From contig JAIXXF010000038.1 in assembly GCA_027490925.1 (NCBI GenBank), positions 62,001-126,000 of the forward strand: a DNA stretch of 64,000 nt, read 5' to 3'. Below are positions 1 to 9,082 of the stretch, in pieces. The translations under genes and the position numbers were made by a program. The stretch's first letter is position 1. Every line of letters begins with the position of its first letter. The notes beneath the pieces were generated by a model. The model ran no database searches. It was given only the letters and a program-made list of their open reading frames with translations, and had not been told where the DNA came from. This DNA comes from Comamonadaceae bacterium (GTDB lineage: Bacteria; Pseudomonadota; Gammaproteobacteria; Burkholderiales; Burkholderiaceae_C).

Positions 1-1095
1 GCGCGCTTCAACGATTCCACCAACGCCGCCTTCCACACCGCCGTGCGCCGCACCCGGGCGCGCTCGGTGCTGGTGGCCTTCATCATCATCGCCACGTCTG
101 GTGCGCTGCTGTGGGGCCTGTACCAGGGCACTCAAGCGGTGATGCGGGGCGACATCACCGCGGGCCACCTGGGACAAACCGTGTTGTACGTGATCATCCT
201 CGCGGGAGCGGCGGGTGTGCTGGGCGAGGTGTATGGCGACCTGCTGCGCGCGGCAGGTGCCACGGAACGCCTGATGGAACTGCTGGACACCCACTCCCCC
301 ATCGCGTCGCCCGCGCAGCCCACAAAGGCCCCAGCCATCGCCGGGGGCAGCGCCATCGACTTCGACCGGGTGACCTTCCACTACCCGTCTCGCCCCGGTC
401 AGGCGGCGCTGCAAGACGTGACGTTGCGGATAAAGCCCGGTGAAACCGTGGCGCTGGTCGGCCCCAGCGGCGCGGGCAAAAGCACTGTGTTCCAACTGCT
501 GCTGCGCTTCTACGACCCCGACCTGGCGACGGGTGATGCGTCGTTGATCCGGCTGGACGGCGTCCCGACCAAGGACCTGGCGCTGGAGGACTTGCGGCAA
601 CGCATCGGCATCGTGCCGCAAGAAGCGGTGATTTTTTCGGCCAGCGCCATGGACAACATCCGCTATGGGCGCCCCGGCGCGAGCGACGACGAGGTGCGCG
701 CGGCGGCCCGTGCCGCTTTCGCCGACGACTTTCTACGCGCCCTGCCAGACGGCTATGACACCTTTCTGGGCGAGCGCGGGGTGCGAATCAGCGGCGGACA
801 GCGCCAGCGCATCGCGATCGCACGGGCGATTTTGAAGAACGCCCCGCTGCTGCTGTTGGACGAGGCCACCAGCGCCCTCGACGCCGAAAGCGAACGCATG
901 GTGCAGGCGGCCTTGGCGTCGGCCATGACGGGCCGCACCACGGTGGTGATCGCGCACCGGCTGGCCACCGTACAGAAGGCGGACCGCATTTTGGTGCTCG
1001 ACCACGGGCGGGTCGTGGAGCAAGGCACCCACAACGAACTGTTGGCGGTCAATGGGGTCTACGCCCGTTTGGCGGCGCTGCAGTTCACCCAGTGA
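1..1095 (+). CDS. ABC exporter, fused permease/ATPase (MsbA/HlyB-like), 5' truncated
   Basis: The reading frame is open from base 1, so the gene starts upstream of the window; 364 residues are visible. They begin in the last part of the transmembrane domain (two hydrophobic stretches in the first 90 residues) and continue into a complete nucleotide-binding domain: Walker A GPSGAGKST, Q-loop in IVPQEAVIFS, signature SGGQRQRIAIARA, Walker B LLLLDEATSALD and the switch histidine in VIAHRLATV. This layout is typical of homodimeric half-exporters that flip lipids or drugs across the inner membrane. The substrate cannot be told from this part. It converges on the DUF1178 gene with only 25 bases between them. 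Confidence 0.9.
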   Translation, partial: ARFNDSTNAAFHTAVRRTRARSVLVAFIIIATSGALLWGLYQGTQAVMRGDITAGHLGQTVLYVIILAGAAGVLGEVYGDLLRAAGATERLMELLDTHSPIASPAQPTKAPAIAGGSAIDFDRVTFHYPSRPGQAALQDVTLRIKPGETVALVGPSGAGKSTVFQLLLRFYDPDLATGDASLIRLDGVPTKDLALEDLRQRIGIVPQEAVIFSASAMDNIRYGRPGASDDEVRAAARAAFADDFLRALPDGYDTFLGERGVRISGGQRQRIAIARAILKNAPLLLLDEATSALDAESERMVQAALASAMTGRTTVVIAHRLATVQKADRILVLDHGRVVEQGTHNELLAVNGVYARLAALQFTQ

Positions 1096-1120
1096 CACAA
1101 GCCCGTTCGGCCACAGGCGG

Positions 1121-1588
1121 TCACTGCATCGGGCTCTTGAGTGCTACAGGCATCGGCAAGGGCACGACCTCGACACCTTCTTCCAGCAGCTCAGCGGCCT
1201 CTTGTGCGGTGGCGCGGCCGCGGATCGCGCGGGCGGGCACCTCTCCGTGGTGGATGCGCCGCGCTTCTTGCGCGAGTCGATCGCCCACATCGTCGGTGTG
1301 TGCCACAACCTGCCGCAACAGCCGGAGCCAGCGCGCCTGGGATGCTGCTGCCGGGTCCGCGACAGCAGCGGCCGCCGAGGCCGGCGAATGGTCGGCCGCA
1401 CCACCTGCGGGTGGCGGTGTGGCGCCCAGGTTCAAACGCGGCGCGCTCAAGCGCTTGGTCACTGCCCTGTCGCCACACAGCGGGCAAACCAACAGGCTGC
1501 GGGCAAGTTGCGACTGAAAGTCGCATTCCGACCCAAACCAGCCTTCGAACACGTGCGATTGGGCGCACTGAAGGTCCAACACTTTCAT
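1121..1588 (-). CDS. DUF1178 family protein
   Basis: A 155-residue protein starting MKVLDLQCAQSHVFEGWF, with a second cysteine pair in LLVCPLCG around residue 36, as in the DUF1178 family. The paired cysteines suggest a small zinc-ribbon-like fold (inference). The middle is Pro/Ala-rich linker and the C-terminal half is helical. It is the last gene of the minus-strand run that follows nuoN (DUF2818, NUDIX, DUF1178), a neighbourhood common in Comamonadaceae, and lies 19 bases after the NUDIX gene. Biochemical function is unknown. Confidence 0.85.
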   Translation of the reverse strand: MKVLDLQCAQSHVFEGWFGSECDFQSQLARSLLVCPLCGDRAVTKRLSAPRLNLGATPPPAGGAADHSPASAAAAVADPAAASQARWLRLLRQVVAHTDDVGDRLAQEARRIHHGEVPARAIRGRATAQEAAELLEEGVEVVPLPMPVALKSPMQ

Positions 1589-1607
1589 GCGGGGCCAGAG
1601 GGGGGGG

Positions 1608-2201
1608 TCAAAGACCTTGGGTTTGCCATTCCAGCGGCCAATGCCCGCTGAGGAAGTTCTGTAACCAAAGCGCGCCAGCCAGCGTCTTACCGTCGGTCAC
1701 CGTGCCATCAAAACACCAGTGCAGCAGCTCGTCGGTGGTGGCGGTGAACACGTCCAGAAACTCACCACGGTCCAGCTGACGTTCCCCGGCCACCAAGCGG
1801 CGGGCGAACCAGATGTCAATGGTTTCTGTGGCGTAGGAAATGGCCGGGTGCAAGCGCCCAGCCAGCGCCCATTCGCGGGCCCGGTACCCGGTTTCTTCCA
1901 CCAACTCACGCTGCGCGCAAACCAGAGACGGTTCACCCGCATCGAGTTTTCCCGCCGGGAACTCGACCATGACCTTTTGTACGGGGTAGCGGTACTGCCG
2001 CTCCAACACGACCTGCCCATCGTCCAGCACGGCAATCACCATCACCGCACCGGGATGGACGATGAACTCGCGTCCGGCCTCGCTGCCATCGGGCAGCCGC
2101 GCGGTGTCTCGCAGCACATGCAAGAAGTCGCCTTTGAGGAGTTCCTCTCTCCGCGTCTGGTGCTCCACCAAATGGCTGGTGTCGGCTGCAAAAACGCCCA
2201 T
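1608..2201 (-). CDS. NUDIX hydrolase, ADP-ribose pyrophosphatase type
   Basis: A 197-residue protein with a complete Nudix box: GKLDAGE, then seven residues, then RELVEETGY (residues about 103-125), which binds the catalytic Mg2+. The upstream strand VMVIAVLDDGQVVLERQYR and the overall length match ADP-ribose/sugar-nucleotide pyrophosphatases of the NudF group, which cleave nucleoside diphosphates linked to another moiety. The start codon lies one base after the stop of the DUF2818 gene (TGA-G-ATG), so the two are translationally linked at the tail of the nuo operon. Exact substrate is inferred from family only. Confidence 0.9.
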   Translation of the reverse strand: MGVFAADTSHLVEHQTRREELLKGDFLHVLRDTARLPDGSEAGREFIVHPGAVMVIAVLDDGQVVLERQYRYPVQKVMVEFPAGKLDAGEPSLVCAQRELVEETGYRAREWALAGRLHPAISYATETIDIWFARRLVAGERQLDRGEFLDVFTATTDELLHWCFDGTVTDGKTLAGALWLQNFLSGHWPLEWQTQGL

Positions 2202-2202
2202 C

Positions 2203-2505
2203 TCAGCCCCTGTGCTTCAGCAGGTATCGGTAAACAAACCCAGGAAAGGCCAGGGTCAAGAACAGCGTGGCGGTGATCGCGTAGAACTCCCAGCGCTGGG
2301 GAGAAATTTGACCGGCGTTTTTCTCTAGCAACAAGCCGAAAGCACCCACCAAAAAGTACAAAAGCACCAGTTCACCAAGCCGTACCCACAGGCTTTTGTG
2401 GCGACACACCGGGCCCACAGCCAACCAGCGCTGGTTCAGGAACGGCAGGTTCGCTGCGACCAGCGCGACCGACACCACCAGCCAAACCGACACCGTGGCG
2501 GACAT
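2203..2505 (-). CDS. DUF2818 family small membrane protein
   Basis: A 100-residue protein with three or four hydrophobic segments (for example VWLVVSVALVAANLPFL near the N-terminus and LVLLYFLVGAFGLLLE in the middle). It belongs to DUF2818, found almost only directly behind nuoN in betaproteobacteria. Its start codon shares one base with the nuoN stop (TGATG), so it is co-translated with the complex I genes. A role in assembly or stability of NADH dehydrogenase is suggested by location only; no catalytic motif is visible. Confidence 0.85.
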   Translation of the reverse strand: MSATVSVWLVVSVALVAANLPFLNQRWLAVGPVCRHKSLWVRLGELVLLYFLVGAFGLLLEKNAGQISPQRWEFYAITATLFLTLAFPGFVYRYLLKHRG

Positions 2506-3992
2506 CAGGTGCCCAAAGTTTTGACGATGGCTTGCGCGCAGAGGGTCATCAAGCCGCCAGGGACCAAGCCCAGAACCAATACGAACGCGCCGTTCAGCGA
2601 CAACACGGCCCTGACGTCGGCCGGGGCCGACACCGCGCTGGCGGTGATGGGCGAGTCGAAATACATGACCTTAACGACCCTCAGGTAGTAGAAGGCACCG
2701 ATCAGCGACATGACCACCGCGAACACCGACAGCCCGATGTACCAGGCTTGGCCGGACGTCACCAACGCTTGCAGCACCGCCAGCTTGGCGTAGAAACCCA
2801 CCAGTGGTGGAATGCCTGCGAGCGAGAACAGGCACACCGCCATCACGCCCGCGTACAGGGGACTGCGGTGGTTCAGGCCCGCCAGGTCGGCGATCTCTTC
2901 GCTCTCAAAGCCGTCGCGCGCCAGCAGCAAGATCACGCCGAAGCTGCCCAAAGTGGTCAACACATACGCCACGGTATAGAACATCGCCGAGCTCAACGCG
3001 TTGGTGGCGAGCGTGAGGTTGTTGTCCACCACCACCGCAACAAAGCCCAGCAGCATGAAACCCACCTGGCCAATCGTCGAGAAGGCCAACATGCGCTTCA
3101 GGTTGGTTTGCACGATGGCCGCCAAATTACCGACCAGCAGGGAACCAATCGCCATGATCGCCAGCATCTTGTGCCAATCCACCGACAGAGGAATCAGGCC
3201 CTCGACCAGCAAGCGGATCATGATCGCGAAGGCGGCCAGCTTGGGCGCCGCGCCAATCAACAGGGTGACCGCTGTCGGTGCGCCCTGATACACATCGGGG
3301 ATCCACATGTGGAACGGCACCGCTCCGAGCTTGAACGCCAACCCGGCCACGATGAACACGAGGCCGAACACCATGATCTGGTGCTTCACGTAGCCCGACC
3401 CCACCGCACCGAGCACCTCTTGCACATTCAATGACCCAGTGGCCCCGTACAGCATTGACAGACCGTAAAGCAGGAAACCGCTGGCGAGCGCGCCCAGCAC
3501 AAAGTACTTCATCGCAGCCTCGGTGGCCACCGCACTGTCACGGCGCAGCGCCACCAGCGCGTAGCTCGACAGGGTCAACAGCTCCAAGCCCATGTAGATG
3601 ACCAAGAAGTTGTTGCCGGAGATCATCACAAAGATACCCAGCAAGGCGAACAGGCTCAGGGTGAACAACTCCCCACCGCGCAGCATGCCTCGATCGCCAG
3701 CGTAGGGGCGGCCATAGACCAGGCTGACGAAAGTGGCGACGGCCGCAAAACACTTGAGCCAGTTGCCCATGGCGTCACTCACGACCATATTGCCGAACCC
3801 ATAAACGGTCTCACCACCCAGTGCGTATCGGGCCTGAATGAAGGCCACCGAGGCCAGCGTTCCCAGGGTCAACACGTAGGTGAGGCCACGGCGTGCGCTG
3901 GTGACACCCAGGTCCACCAATGCGATCACACACGCCATCGTCAACAGAAGGAGCTCTGGATAAACGGTGATCCAGCTGAGTTTGTCAATCAT
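2505..3992 (-). CDS. nuoN: NADH-quinone oxidoreductase subunit N
   Basis: A 495-residue polytopic membrane protein of the antiporter-like family, one of the three proton-pumping subunits in the membrane arm of respiratory complex I. About 14 hydrophobic segments are visible. The conserved core PFHMWIPDVYQGAPT (residues about 226-240) and the lysine-containing helix in FKLGAVPFHMW are typical of NuoN. It is the last gene of the nuo operon, 15 bases after nuoM and overlapping the DUF2818 start. Length fits the family. Confidence 0.97.
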   Translation of the reverse strand: MIDKLSWITVYPELLLLTMACVIALVDLGVTSARRGLTYVLTLGTLASVAFIQARYALGGETVYGFGNMVVSDAMGNWLKCFAAVATFVSLVYGRPYAGDRGMLRGGELFTLSLFALLGIFVMISGNNFLVIYMGLELLTLSSYALVALRRDSAVATEAAMKYFVLGALASGFLLYGLSMLYGATGSLNVQEVLGAVGSGYVKHQIMVFGLVFIVAGLAFKLGAVPFHMWIPDVYQGAPTAVTLLIGAAPKLAAFAIMIRLLVEGLIPLSVDWHKMLAIMAIGSLLVGNLAAIVQTNLKRMLAFSTIGQVGFMLLGFVAVVVDNNLTLATNALSSAMFYTVAYVLTTLGSFGVILLLARDGFESEEIADLAGLNHRSPLYAGVMAVCLFSLAGIPPLVGFYAKLAVLQALVTSGQAWYIGLSVFAVVMSLIGAFYYLRVVKVMYFDSPITASAVSAPADVRAVLSLNGAFVLVLGLVPGGLMTLCAQAIVKTLGT

Positions 3993-4007
3993 GGCAATCG
4001 GGGGCGG

Positions 4008-5495
4008 TTAATTCAGTTTCGAGATGGCCAAGTGGCGCAGCAATTCGGCCACCGAGGCGTCCATGGCGTCCGTGAAAGGCCGCGGATAAACGCCCATCCA
4101 CAGCACGGCGATCGCCAGCACCGCCAGGATCAGAAATTCACGCCCTCCGATGTCCGTCAATGTTTTCACGTCGTCGTTGGCAACGGGGCCCAGGTAGACG
4201 CGCTTGAACATCCATAACGTGTAAGCAGCCCCCCAGATGAGCGCCGTGGCCGCTGCCAGACCGATCCAGAAATTGGCTTTGACGGCGCCCAAAATCACCA
4301 TCCACTCGCCCACAAACCCAGCGGTGGCAGGCAAGCCGCAGTTGGCCATGGCGAACAGGAGCGCGAAAGCGGTGAACTTCGGCATGGTGTTGACCACACC
4401 GCCGTAACTGGCGATTTCCCGCGAGTGGACCCGGTCATAGAGCACGCCAATGCAGAGAAACATGGCACCTGACACGAACCCGTGGGCAATCATCTGCACC
4501 AAGCCACCAGAAATGCCCAGGTCGTTGAAGATGAAAAAGCCCAACGTCACGAAACCCATGTGGGCCACCGACGAATAAGCCACCAGTTTTTTCATGTCTT
4601 GCTGCACCATCGCCACCAGGCCGACGTACAGCACCGCGGTCAGTGACAACGCGATCATCAGCCATGCCCATTCGTTGGCGGCGTCCGGTGCGATCGGCAT
4701 GGCGAAGCGCAAGAAGCCGTAGGCACCCAACTTCAGCATGATCGCTGCCAGCACCGCCGAGCCGCCAGTGGGGGCTTCCACGTGCACATCGGGCAGCCAG
4801 GTGTGCACAGGCCACATCGGCACCTTGACCGCAAAAGCTGCGAAGAACGCAAAGAACAAGAAGGTCTGCGCAGTGGTGCCCAATGGCAGTTGGTGCCAGG
4901 CCAACACGTCGAAACTGCCGCCCGACTCGGTGTACAGGTATATCAGCGCGATGAGCATCATCAACGAGCCGAGCAGCGTGTACAGGAAGAACTTGAAGGC
5001 TGCGTAAATCTTGTTGGGCCCGCCCCAGATGCCGATGATCAGGTACATCGGAATCAAGGTCGCTTCAAAGAAGACGTAGAACAGAATGCCGTCGAGCGCA
5101 CAAAAAACGCCGATCATCAAGCCGCTGAGGATCAAGAACGCGGCCATGTACTGGTTGACACGCTCGGTGATCGATTCCCAGGAGGCCAGCACCACGATCA
5201 CCGTGATGAACGCGGTCAACAGCACGAACCACATCGAGATGCCGTCGACCCCCAGGTGGTAAAACACATTGAAGCGTTCGATCCAACCCCCCCTCTCCAC
5301 GAACTGCATCTCGGCGGTGCCATTCTTGAAGCCGAGGTACATCGGCACGGTCACGGCAAAGCTCACCAACGAACCGATCAATGCCACCCAACGCACGGCT
5401 TTCGCCTGGTCGTCGCGACCAAGTGCGAGCAGCAGCACGCCGAACAGGATTGGCGTCCACACCGCCAGGCTCAAATATCCGAATTGGTAACCCAT
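4008..5495 (-). CDS. nuoM: NADH-quinone oxidoreductase subunit M
   Basis: A 495-residue polytopic membrane protein, antiporter-like proton-channel subunit of complex I. It carries the family landmarks: the EATLIPMYLIIG segment with the conserved membrane glutamate, and KVPMWPVHTWLPDVHVEAPT with the conserved lysine and loop. The initiating ATG follows nuoL by 21 bases and is preceded by a purine-rich Shine-Dalgarno stretch (GGAGAAG). Gene order L-M-N is the standard one. No irregularity seen. Confidence 0.97.
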   Translation of the reverse strand: MGYQFGYLSLAVWTPILFGVLLLALGRDDQAKAVRWVALIGSLVSFAVTVPMYLGFKNGTAEMQFVERGGWIERFNVFYHLGVDGISMWFVLLTAFITVIVVLASWESITERVNQYMAAFLILSGLMIGVFCALDGILFYVFFEATLIPMYLIIGIWGGPNKIYAAFKFFLYTLLGSLMMLIALIYLYTESGGSFDVLAWHQLPLGTTAQTFLFFAFFAAFAVKVPMWPVHTWLPDVHVEAPTGGSAVLAAIMLKLGAYGFLRFAMPIAPDAANEWAWLMIALSLTAVLYVGLVAMVQQDMKKLVAYSSVAHMGFVTLGFFIFNDLGISGGLVQMIAHGFVSGAMFLCIGVLYDRVHSREIASYGGVVNTMPKFTAFALLFAMANCGLPATAGFVGEWMVILGAVKANFWIGLAAATALIWGAAYTLWMFKRVYLGPVANDDVKTLTDIGGREFLILAVLAIAVLWMGVYPRPFTDAMDASVAELLRHLAISKLN

Positions 5496-5516
5496 TTTTT
5501 TCTTCTTCTCCGGGAC

Positions 5517-7547
5517 TCAGCGGTTGGGCCAGACAAACAGGCTCATCAGCACGAACACACCCAAGATCATGACCAAGGCGTAGTGGTAGATGTAGCCGGT
5601 TTGCAAGCCTCGGACGATGGCTGAAATCCAACGCACGAGCTTCCAAGAGCCATTGACCACCGCACCGTCGATCACGGCTTGGTCCCCCCCCTTCCACAAC
5701 CCAACCCCCAGGCCACGCAAACCACGGGCCAGCACGTGCTCGTTGAACCAGTCCATGTAGTATTTGTTGTCCAACAACTTGAACACTGGCATGGACCGCG
5801 CCTTGATGGCTGCGGGCAGCGCCGGGTTCACCATGTACATGTAATAGGCCAGCGCCACGCCGGTGACGGCCAGCCAGAAGGGCAAAGTGGTCAGGCCATG
5901 GGCGGCCATGGCCAAGGCGCCGTGGAACGTACCGCTGAACTCGGCCATCGCCGGATGGGCTGCCGCGTGGACAAAGATGGCGTCGCGGAGGAACTCACCG
6001 AACAACATCGGCTCGATGGTGAAGTAGCCAACCAGCACCGATGGCACGGCCAAAAGAACCAATGGCAGGGTCACCACCCAAGGCGACTCGTGGGGTTTCT
6101 CTTCATGGCCATGGTGGTTGCCATGCCCATGGTCATCGTGGTGCGCGTCTGGGTTCTGGTCGTAACGTTCCTTGCCGTGGAAGACCAAAAAGTACAGGCG
6201 GAAAGAGTAGAACGCCGTGATGAAGACGCCCGCCATGACGGCAAAGTGCGCGAACCCGGCAGCGGGTAATTTACTCAGATGCACCACCTCGATGATGCTG
6301 TCCTTGGAGTAGAAACCCGACAGCAACGGGGTGCCAATCAATGCCAGCGAACCCAACAGAGACGTGATCCACGTGATCGGCATGTACTTGCGCACCGCCC
6401 CCATCCAACGGATGTCTTGGTTGTGGTGCATCCCCATGATCACCGACCCGGCGGCCAAGAACAGCAAGGCCTTGAAAAACGCGTGGGTCATGAGGTGAAA
6501 CACCGCGACCGAATAGGCCGACGCGCCCAACGCCACCGTCATGTAGCCAAGCTGTGACAGCGTCGAATACGCCACCACCCGCTTGATGTCGTTTTGGATG
6601 ATGCCGAGGAACCCCATGAACAACGCCGTGATGGCGCCCACCACCAAAATGAAGTTCAGCGCGGTGTCGCTCAGCTCGAACAAAGGCGACATGCGTGCCA
6701 CCATGAAAATACCCGCCGTCACCATGGTGGCCGCATGGATGAGGGCAGAAATGGGGGTGGGCCCCTCCATCGAGTCGGGCAGCCAAACATGCAGTGGAAA
6801 CTGAGCGCTCTTGCCCATGGCGCCGATGAACAAACAAACACAGATCACTGTGACCAGCATCCAATCGGTACCCGGGAAGAACGCACCCGCCAACTGGTCG
6901 GCCTTGGCAAACGCCTCCGTGTAATTCAGGGTCCCGGCGTAAGCGGCCAACAAGCCGATGCCCAAGATGAAACCGAAGTCACCGACCCGGTTGACCAAAA
7001 ATGCCTTCATGTTGGCAAAAATGGCTGTGGGCTTGTTGAACCAAAAGCCGATCAGCAGGTAAGACACCAAACCCACCGCTTCCCAACCGAAAAACAACTG
7101 CAGCATGTTGTTGCTCATCACGAGCATCAACATGGCGAACGTGAACAACGAGATGTAGGCAAAAAACCGGTTGTAGCCCGCGTCTTCTTCCATGTAGCCA
7201 ATCGTGTAGACGTGCACCATCAGCGACACAAAGGTCACCACCACCATCATCATCGCGGTCAAACCGTCCACCAGGAAACCGACCTCCATGCGCAGGCTGC
7301 CCACCGTCATCCAGGTGTAGAGGGTTTCATTGAATCGTGCGCCGTCCAAGGCCACGCTTTTCAGGGTCATCGCCGACAGCACAAAGGCCACCAACACACC
7401 CAGGATGGTGAGGCTGTGGCTCACCCGTCGGCCGATCAGGTTACCGCCGAACACGGTGCCGAAAACACCAGCCAGTGCAGCCCCGAGCAAAGGGGCCAGC
7501 GGCACAGCCAGCAGGGTCGAGGCAGAGAGGGTTTGATTCATTTCCAT
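5517..7547 (-). CDS. nuoL: NADH-quinone oxidoreductase subunit L
   Basis: A 676-residue membrane protein, the distal proton-pumping subunit of complex I; the C-terminal extension beyond the 14-helix antiporter core corresponds to the long lateral helix and last anchor helix. Landmarks include LFFGWEAVGLVSYLLIGFW and FPLHVWLPDSMEGPTPISAL. A His/Asp/Gly-rich loop (about ten histidines within 20 residues, encoded near 6100-6160) sits between two late transmembrane segments. The stop shares a base with the nuoM side only at a distance (21 bases); the start overlaps the nuoK stop (TGATG). Confidence 0.97.
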   Translation of the reverse strand: MEMNQTLSASTLLAVPLAPLLGAALAGVFGTVFGGNLIGRRVSHSLTILGVLVAFVLSAMTLKSVALDGARFNETLYTWMTVGSLRMEVGFLVDGLTAMMMVVVTFVSLMVHVYTIGYMEEDAGYNRFFAYISLFTFAMLMLVMSNNMLQLFFGWEAVGLVSYLLIGFWFNKPTAIFANMKAFLVNRVGDFGFILGIGLLAAYAGTLNYTEAFAKADQLAGAFFPGTDWMLVTVICVCLFIGAMGKSAQFPLHVWLPDSMEGPTPISALIHAATMVTAGIFMVARMSPLFELSDTALNFILVVGAITALFMGFLGIIQNDIKRVVAYSTLSQLGYMTVALGASAYSVAVFHLMTHAFFKALLFLAAGSVIMGMHHNQDIRWMGAVRKYMPITWITSLLGSLALIGTPLLSGFYSKDSIIEVVHLSKLPAAGFAHFAVMAGVFITAFYSFRLYFLVFHGKERYDQNPDAHHDDHGHGNHHGHEEKPHESPWVVTLPLVLLAVPSVLVGYFTIEPMLFGEFLRDAIFVHAAAHPAMAEFSGTFHGALAMAAHGLTTLPFWLAVTGVALAYYMYMVNPALPAAIKARSMPVFKLLDNKYYMDWFNEHVLARGLRGLGVGLWKGGDQAVIDGAVVNGSWKLVRWISAIVRGLQTGYIYHYALVMILGVFVLMSLFVWPNR

Positions 7548-7855
7548 CAGCCCTTCAGCTCGTTGAGTTCGTCCACATTGATGCTTGACTTGTTGCGGAA
7601 CAGCAGCACCAAGATGGCCAGCCCGATGGCCGACTCCGCAGCCGCCACCGTCAGAATGAAAAACACAAACACTTGGCCGTGCAGGTCGTTCAGGAAATAC
7701 GAAAAAGCCACAAAATTCAGGTTCACTGCCAGCAGCATCAGTTCGATGGCCATCAGCAGCACAATCAGGTTCTTGCGGTTCAGGAAGATGCCGATCACTG
7801 ACAGCGCAAACAACATGGCGCCGAGCGAAAGGTAGTGTCCGAGGGTGAGCGTCAT
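7547..7855 (-). CDS. nuoK: NADH-quinone oxidoreductase subunit K
   Basis: A 102-residue protein with three transmembrane helices, homologous to mitochondrial ND4L. The helix [21 protein letters not shown] contains the conserved membrane glutamate and a second acidic residue follows in the [11 protein letters not shown] helix; both are on the proton path between NuoJ and NuoN. It overlaps nuoJ by four bases (ATGA) and nuoL by one, so translation is coupled on both sides. Confidence 0.97.
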   Translation of the reverse strand: MTLTLGHYLSLGAMLFALSVIGIFLNRKNLIVLLMAIELMLLAVNLNFVAFSYFLNDLHGQVFVFFILTVAAAESAIGLAILVLLFRNKSSINVDELNELKG

Positions 7856-8517
7856 GCTTTTGTCTCCCCTCTCTGGGACTCGTTGGCGATGGTGGTTGAG
7901 GTGGGTGCCGGGCGTGTGGCCGCCACCTTCACAACCGTCATGCGATCGCGGGCTTTCACGCGCACTTGATCGGCCGGGTTCACATACTTGCTGTCTTTGC
8001 GCTGGCGCAGCGTCAGCGCAATCGCTGCGATGATGGCCACCAGCAGGATGACAGCGGCAATCTCCAGCGGGTACAAGTACTCTGTGTAAAGCAACTTGCC
8101 GAGCTCTTTGGTGTTGGAAACTTCCGAAGTCGCCAATTCCAAAACCGCATTGGAACGGGGCTGTTCACTGGGGCGAAACCCACCCAACAACACGTAAGAC
8201 ATCTGCAGTGCCACCACCACGCCGATGCCGCCAGCCAGTGGGAAGTGCTTCCAAAATCCTCGCCTGAGGCTGTCCAGGTTGATGTCCAGCATCATCACCA
8301 CAAACAGGAACAGCACCATCACCGCCCCCACGTAGACCAGGACCAAGGAAATGGCCAGGAACTCGGCCTTCAGCAGCAGCCAAATGGCAGATGCCTGGAA
8401 AAAGGCCAACACCAAGTAGAGCGCGGCGTACACCGGATTGCGCGCAGTGATGACGCGGAACGCTGCGAACAGCAGCACCGCGGCGAACATATAAAACAGG
8501 CCAGTCTTGACGTCCAT
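7852..8517 (-). CDS. nuoJ: NADH-quinone oxidoreductase subunit J
   Basis: A 221-residue membrane protein homologous to ND6, with five hydrophobic segments in the first 165 residues ([20 protein letters not shown] onwards) and the conserved [17 protein letters not shown] helix carrying the pi-bulge region. The C-terminal 50 residues are a charged, Thr/Pro-rich cytoplasmic tail that is longer than in E. coli NuoJ and probably dispensable (inference). It overlaps nuoK by four bases and follows nuoI by 31 bases. Confidence 0.96.
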   Translation of the reverse strand: MDVKTGLFYMFAAVLLFAAFRVITARNPVYAALYLVLAFFQASAIWLLLKAEFLAISLVLVYVGAVMVLFLFVVMMLDINLDSLRRGFWKHFPLAGGIGVVVALQMSYVLLGGFRPSEQPRSNAVLELATSEVSNTKELGKLLYTEYLYPLEIAAVILLVAIIAAIALTLRQRKDSKYVNPADQVRVKARDRMTVVKVAATRPAPTSTTIANESQRGETKA

Positions 8518-8548
8518 GGGTCGCTTCTAGTAATAACGCTCAACCGCT

Positions 8549-9070
8549 TCAGCGGTACTTCGCATCGGCGGCGCGGTTCGCCGCGATTTCAGCCTCGTAG
8601 CGGTCGCCCACAGCCAGCAGCATGTCTTTGGTGAAGTAAAGATCACCGCGTTTTTCGCCGTGGTACTCAAACACATGGGTCTCCACAATGGAGTCCACGG
8701 GACAACTTTCTTCACAAAAACCGCAAAAAATGCACTTGGTCAGATCGATGTCGTAGCGCGTGGTGCGGCGCGAGCCGTCTTCGCGGACGTCCGACTCGAT
8801 GGTGATCGCCATCGCGGGGCAGACCGCTTCGCACAATTTGCAGGCGATGCAACGCTCTTCACCGTTTTCGTATCGGCGCAACGCGTGCAGGCCCCGGAAT
8901 CGTGGCGACAACGGCGTTTTTTCTTCCGGGAACTGGATCGTGATCTTGCGCCGAAAAGCGTGTTTACCGGTCAAGGCCAGTCCCTTGAACAGCTCCACCA
9001 GCATGAAGCTGGACAAAAAGTCTTTCAAAGAAAACGCTGGCGACGCCAGCGCAGACGTGGGGGCACTCAT
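8549..9070 (-). CDS. nuoI: NADH-quinone oxidoreductase subunit I (two 4Fe-4S clusters)
   Basis: A 173-residue ferredoxin-like subunit at the base of the peripheral arm of complex I. Two tetranuclear cluster motifs are intact: Cys74, 77, 80, 84 ([12 protein letters not shown]) and Cys113, 116, 119, 123 ([12 protein letters not shown]), carrying clusters N6a and N6b that pass electrons toward NuoB. The ATG at 9070 is chosen because GGAG lies six bases upstream; an in-frame TTG four codons earlier would begin right at the nuoH stop and has no ribosome site. Confidence 0.96.
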   Translation of the reverse strand: MSAPTSALASPAFSLKDFLSSFMLVELFKGLALTGKHAFRRKITIQFPEEKTPLSPRFRGLHALRRYENGEERCIACKLCEAVCPAMAITIESDVREDGSRRTTRYDIDLTKCIFCGFCEESCPVDSIVETHVFEYHGEKRGDLYFTKDMLLAVGDRYEAEIAANRAADAKYR

Positions 9071-9082
9071 CAACGACTCCAA

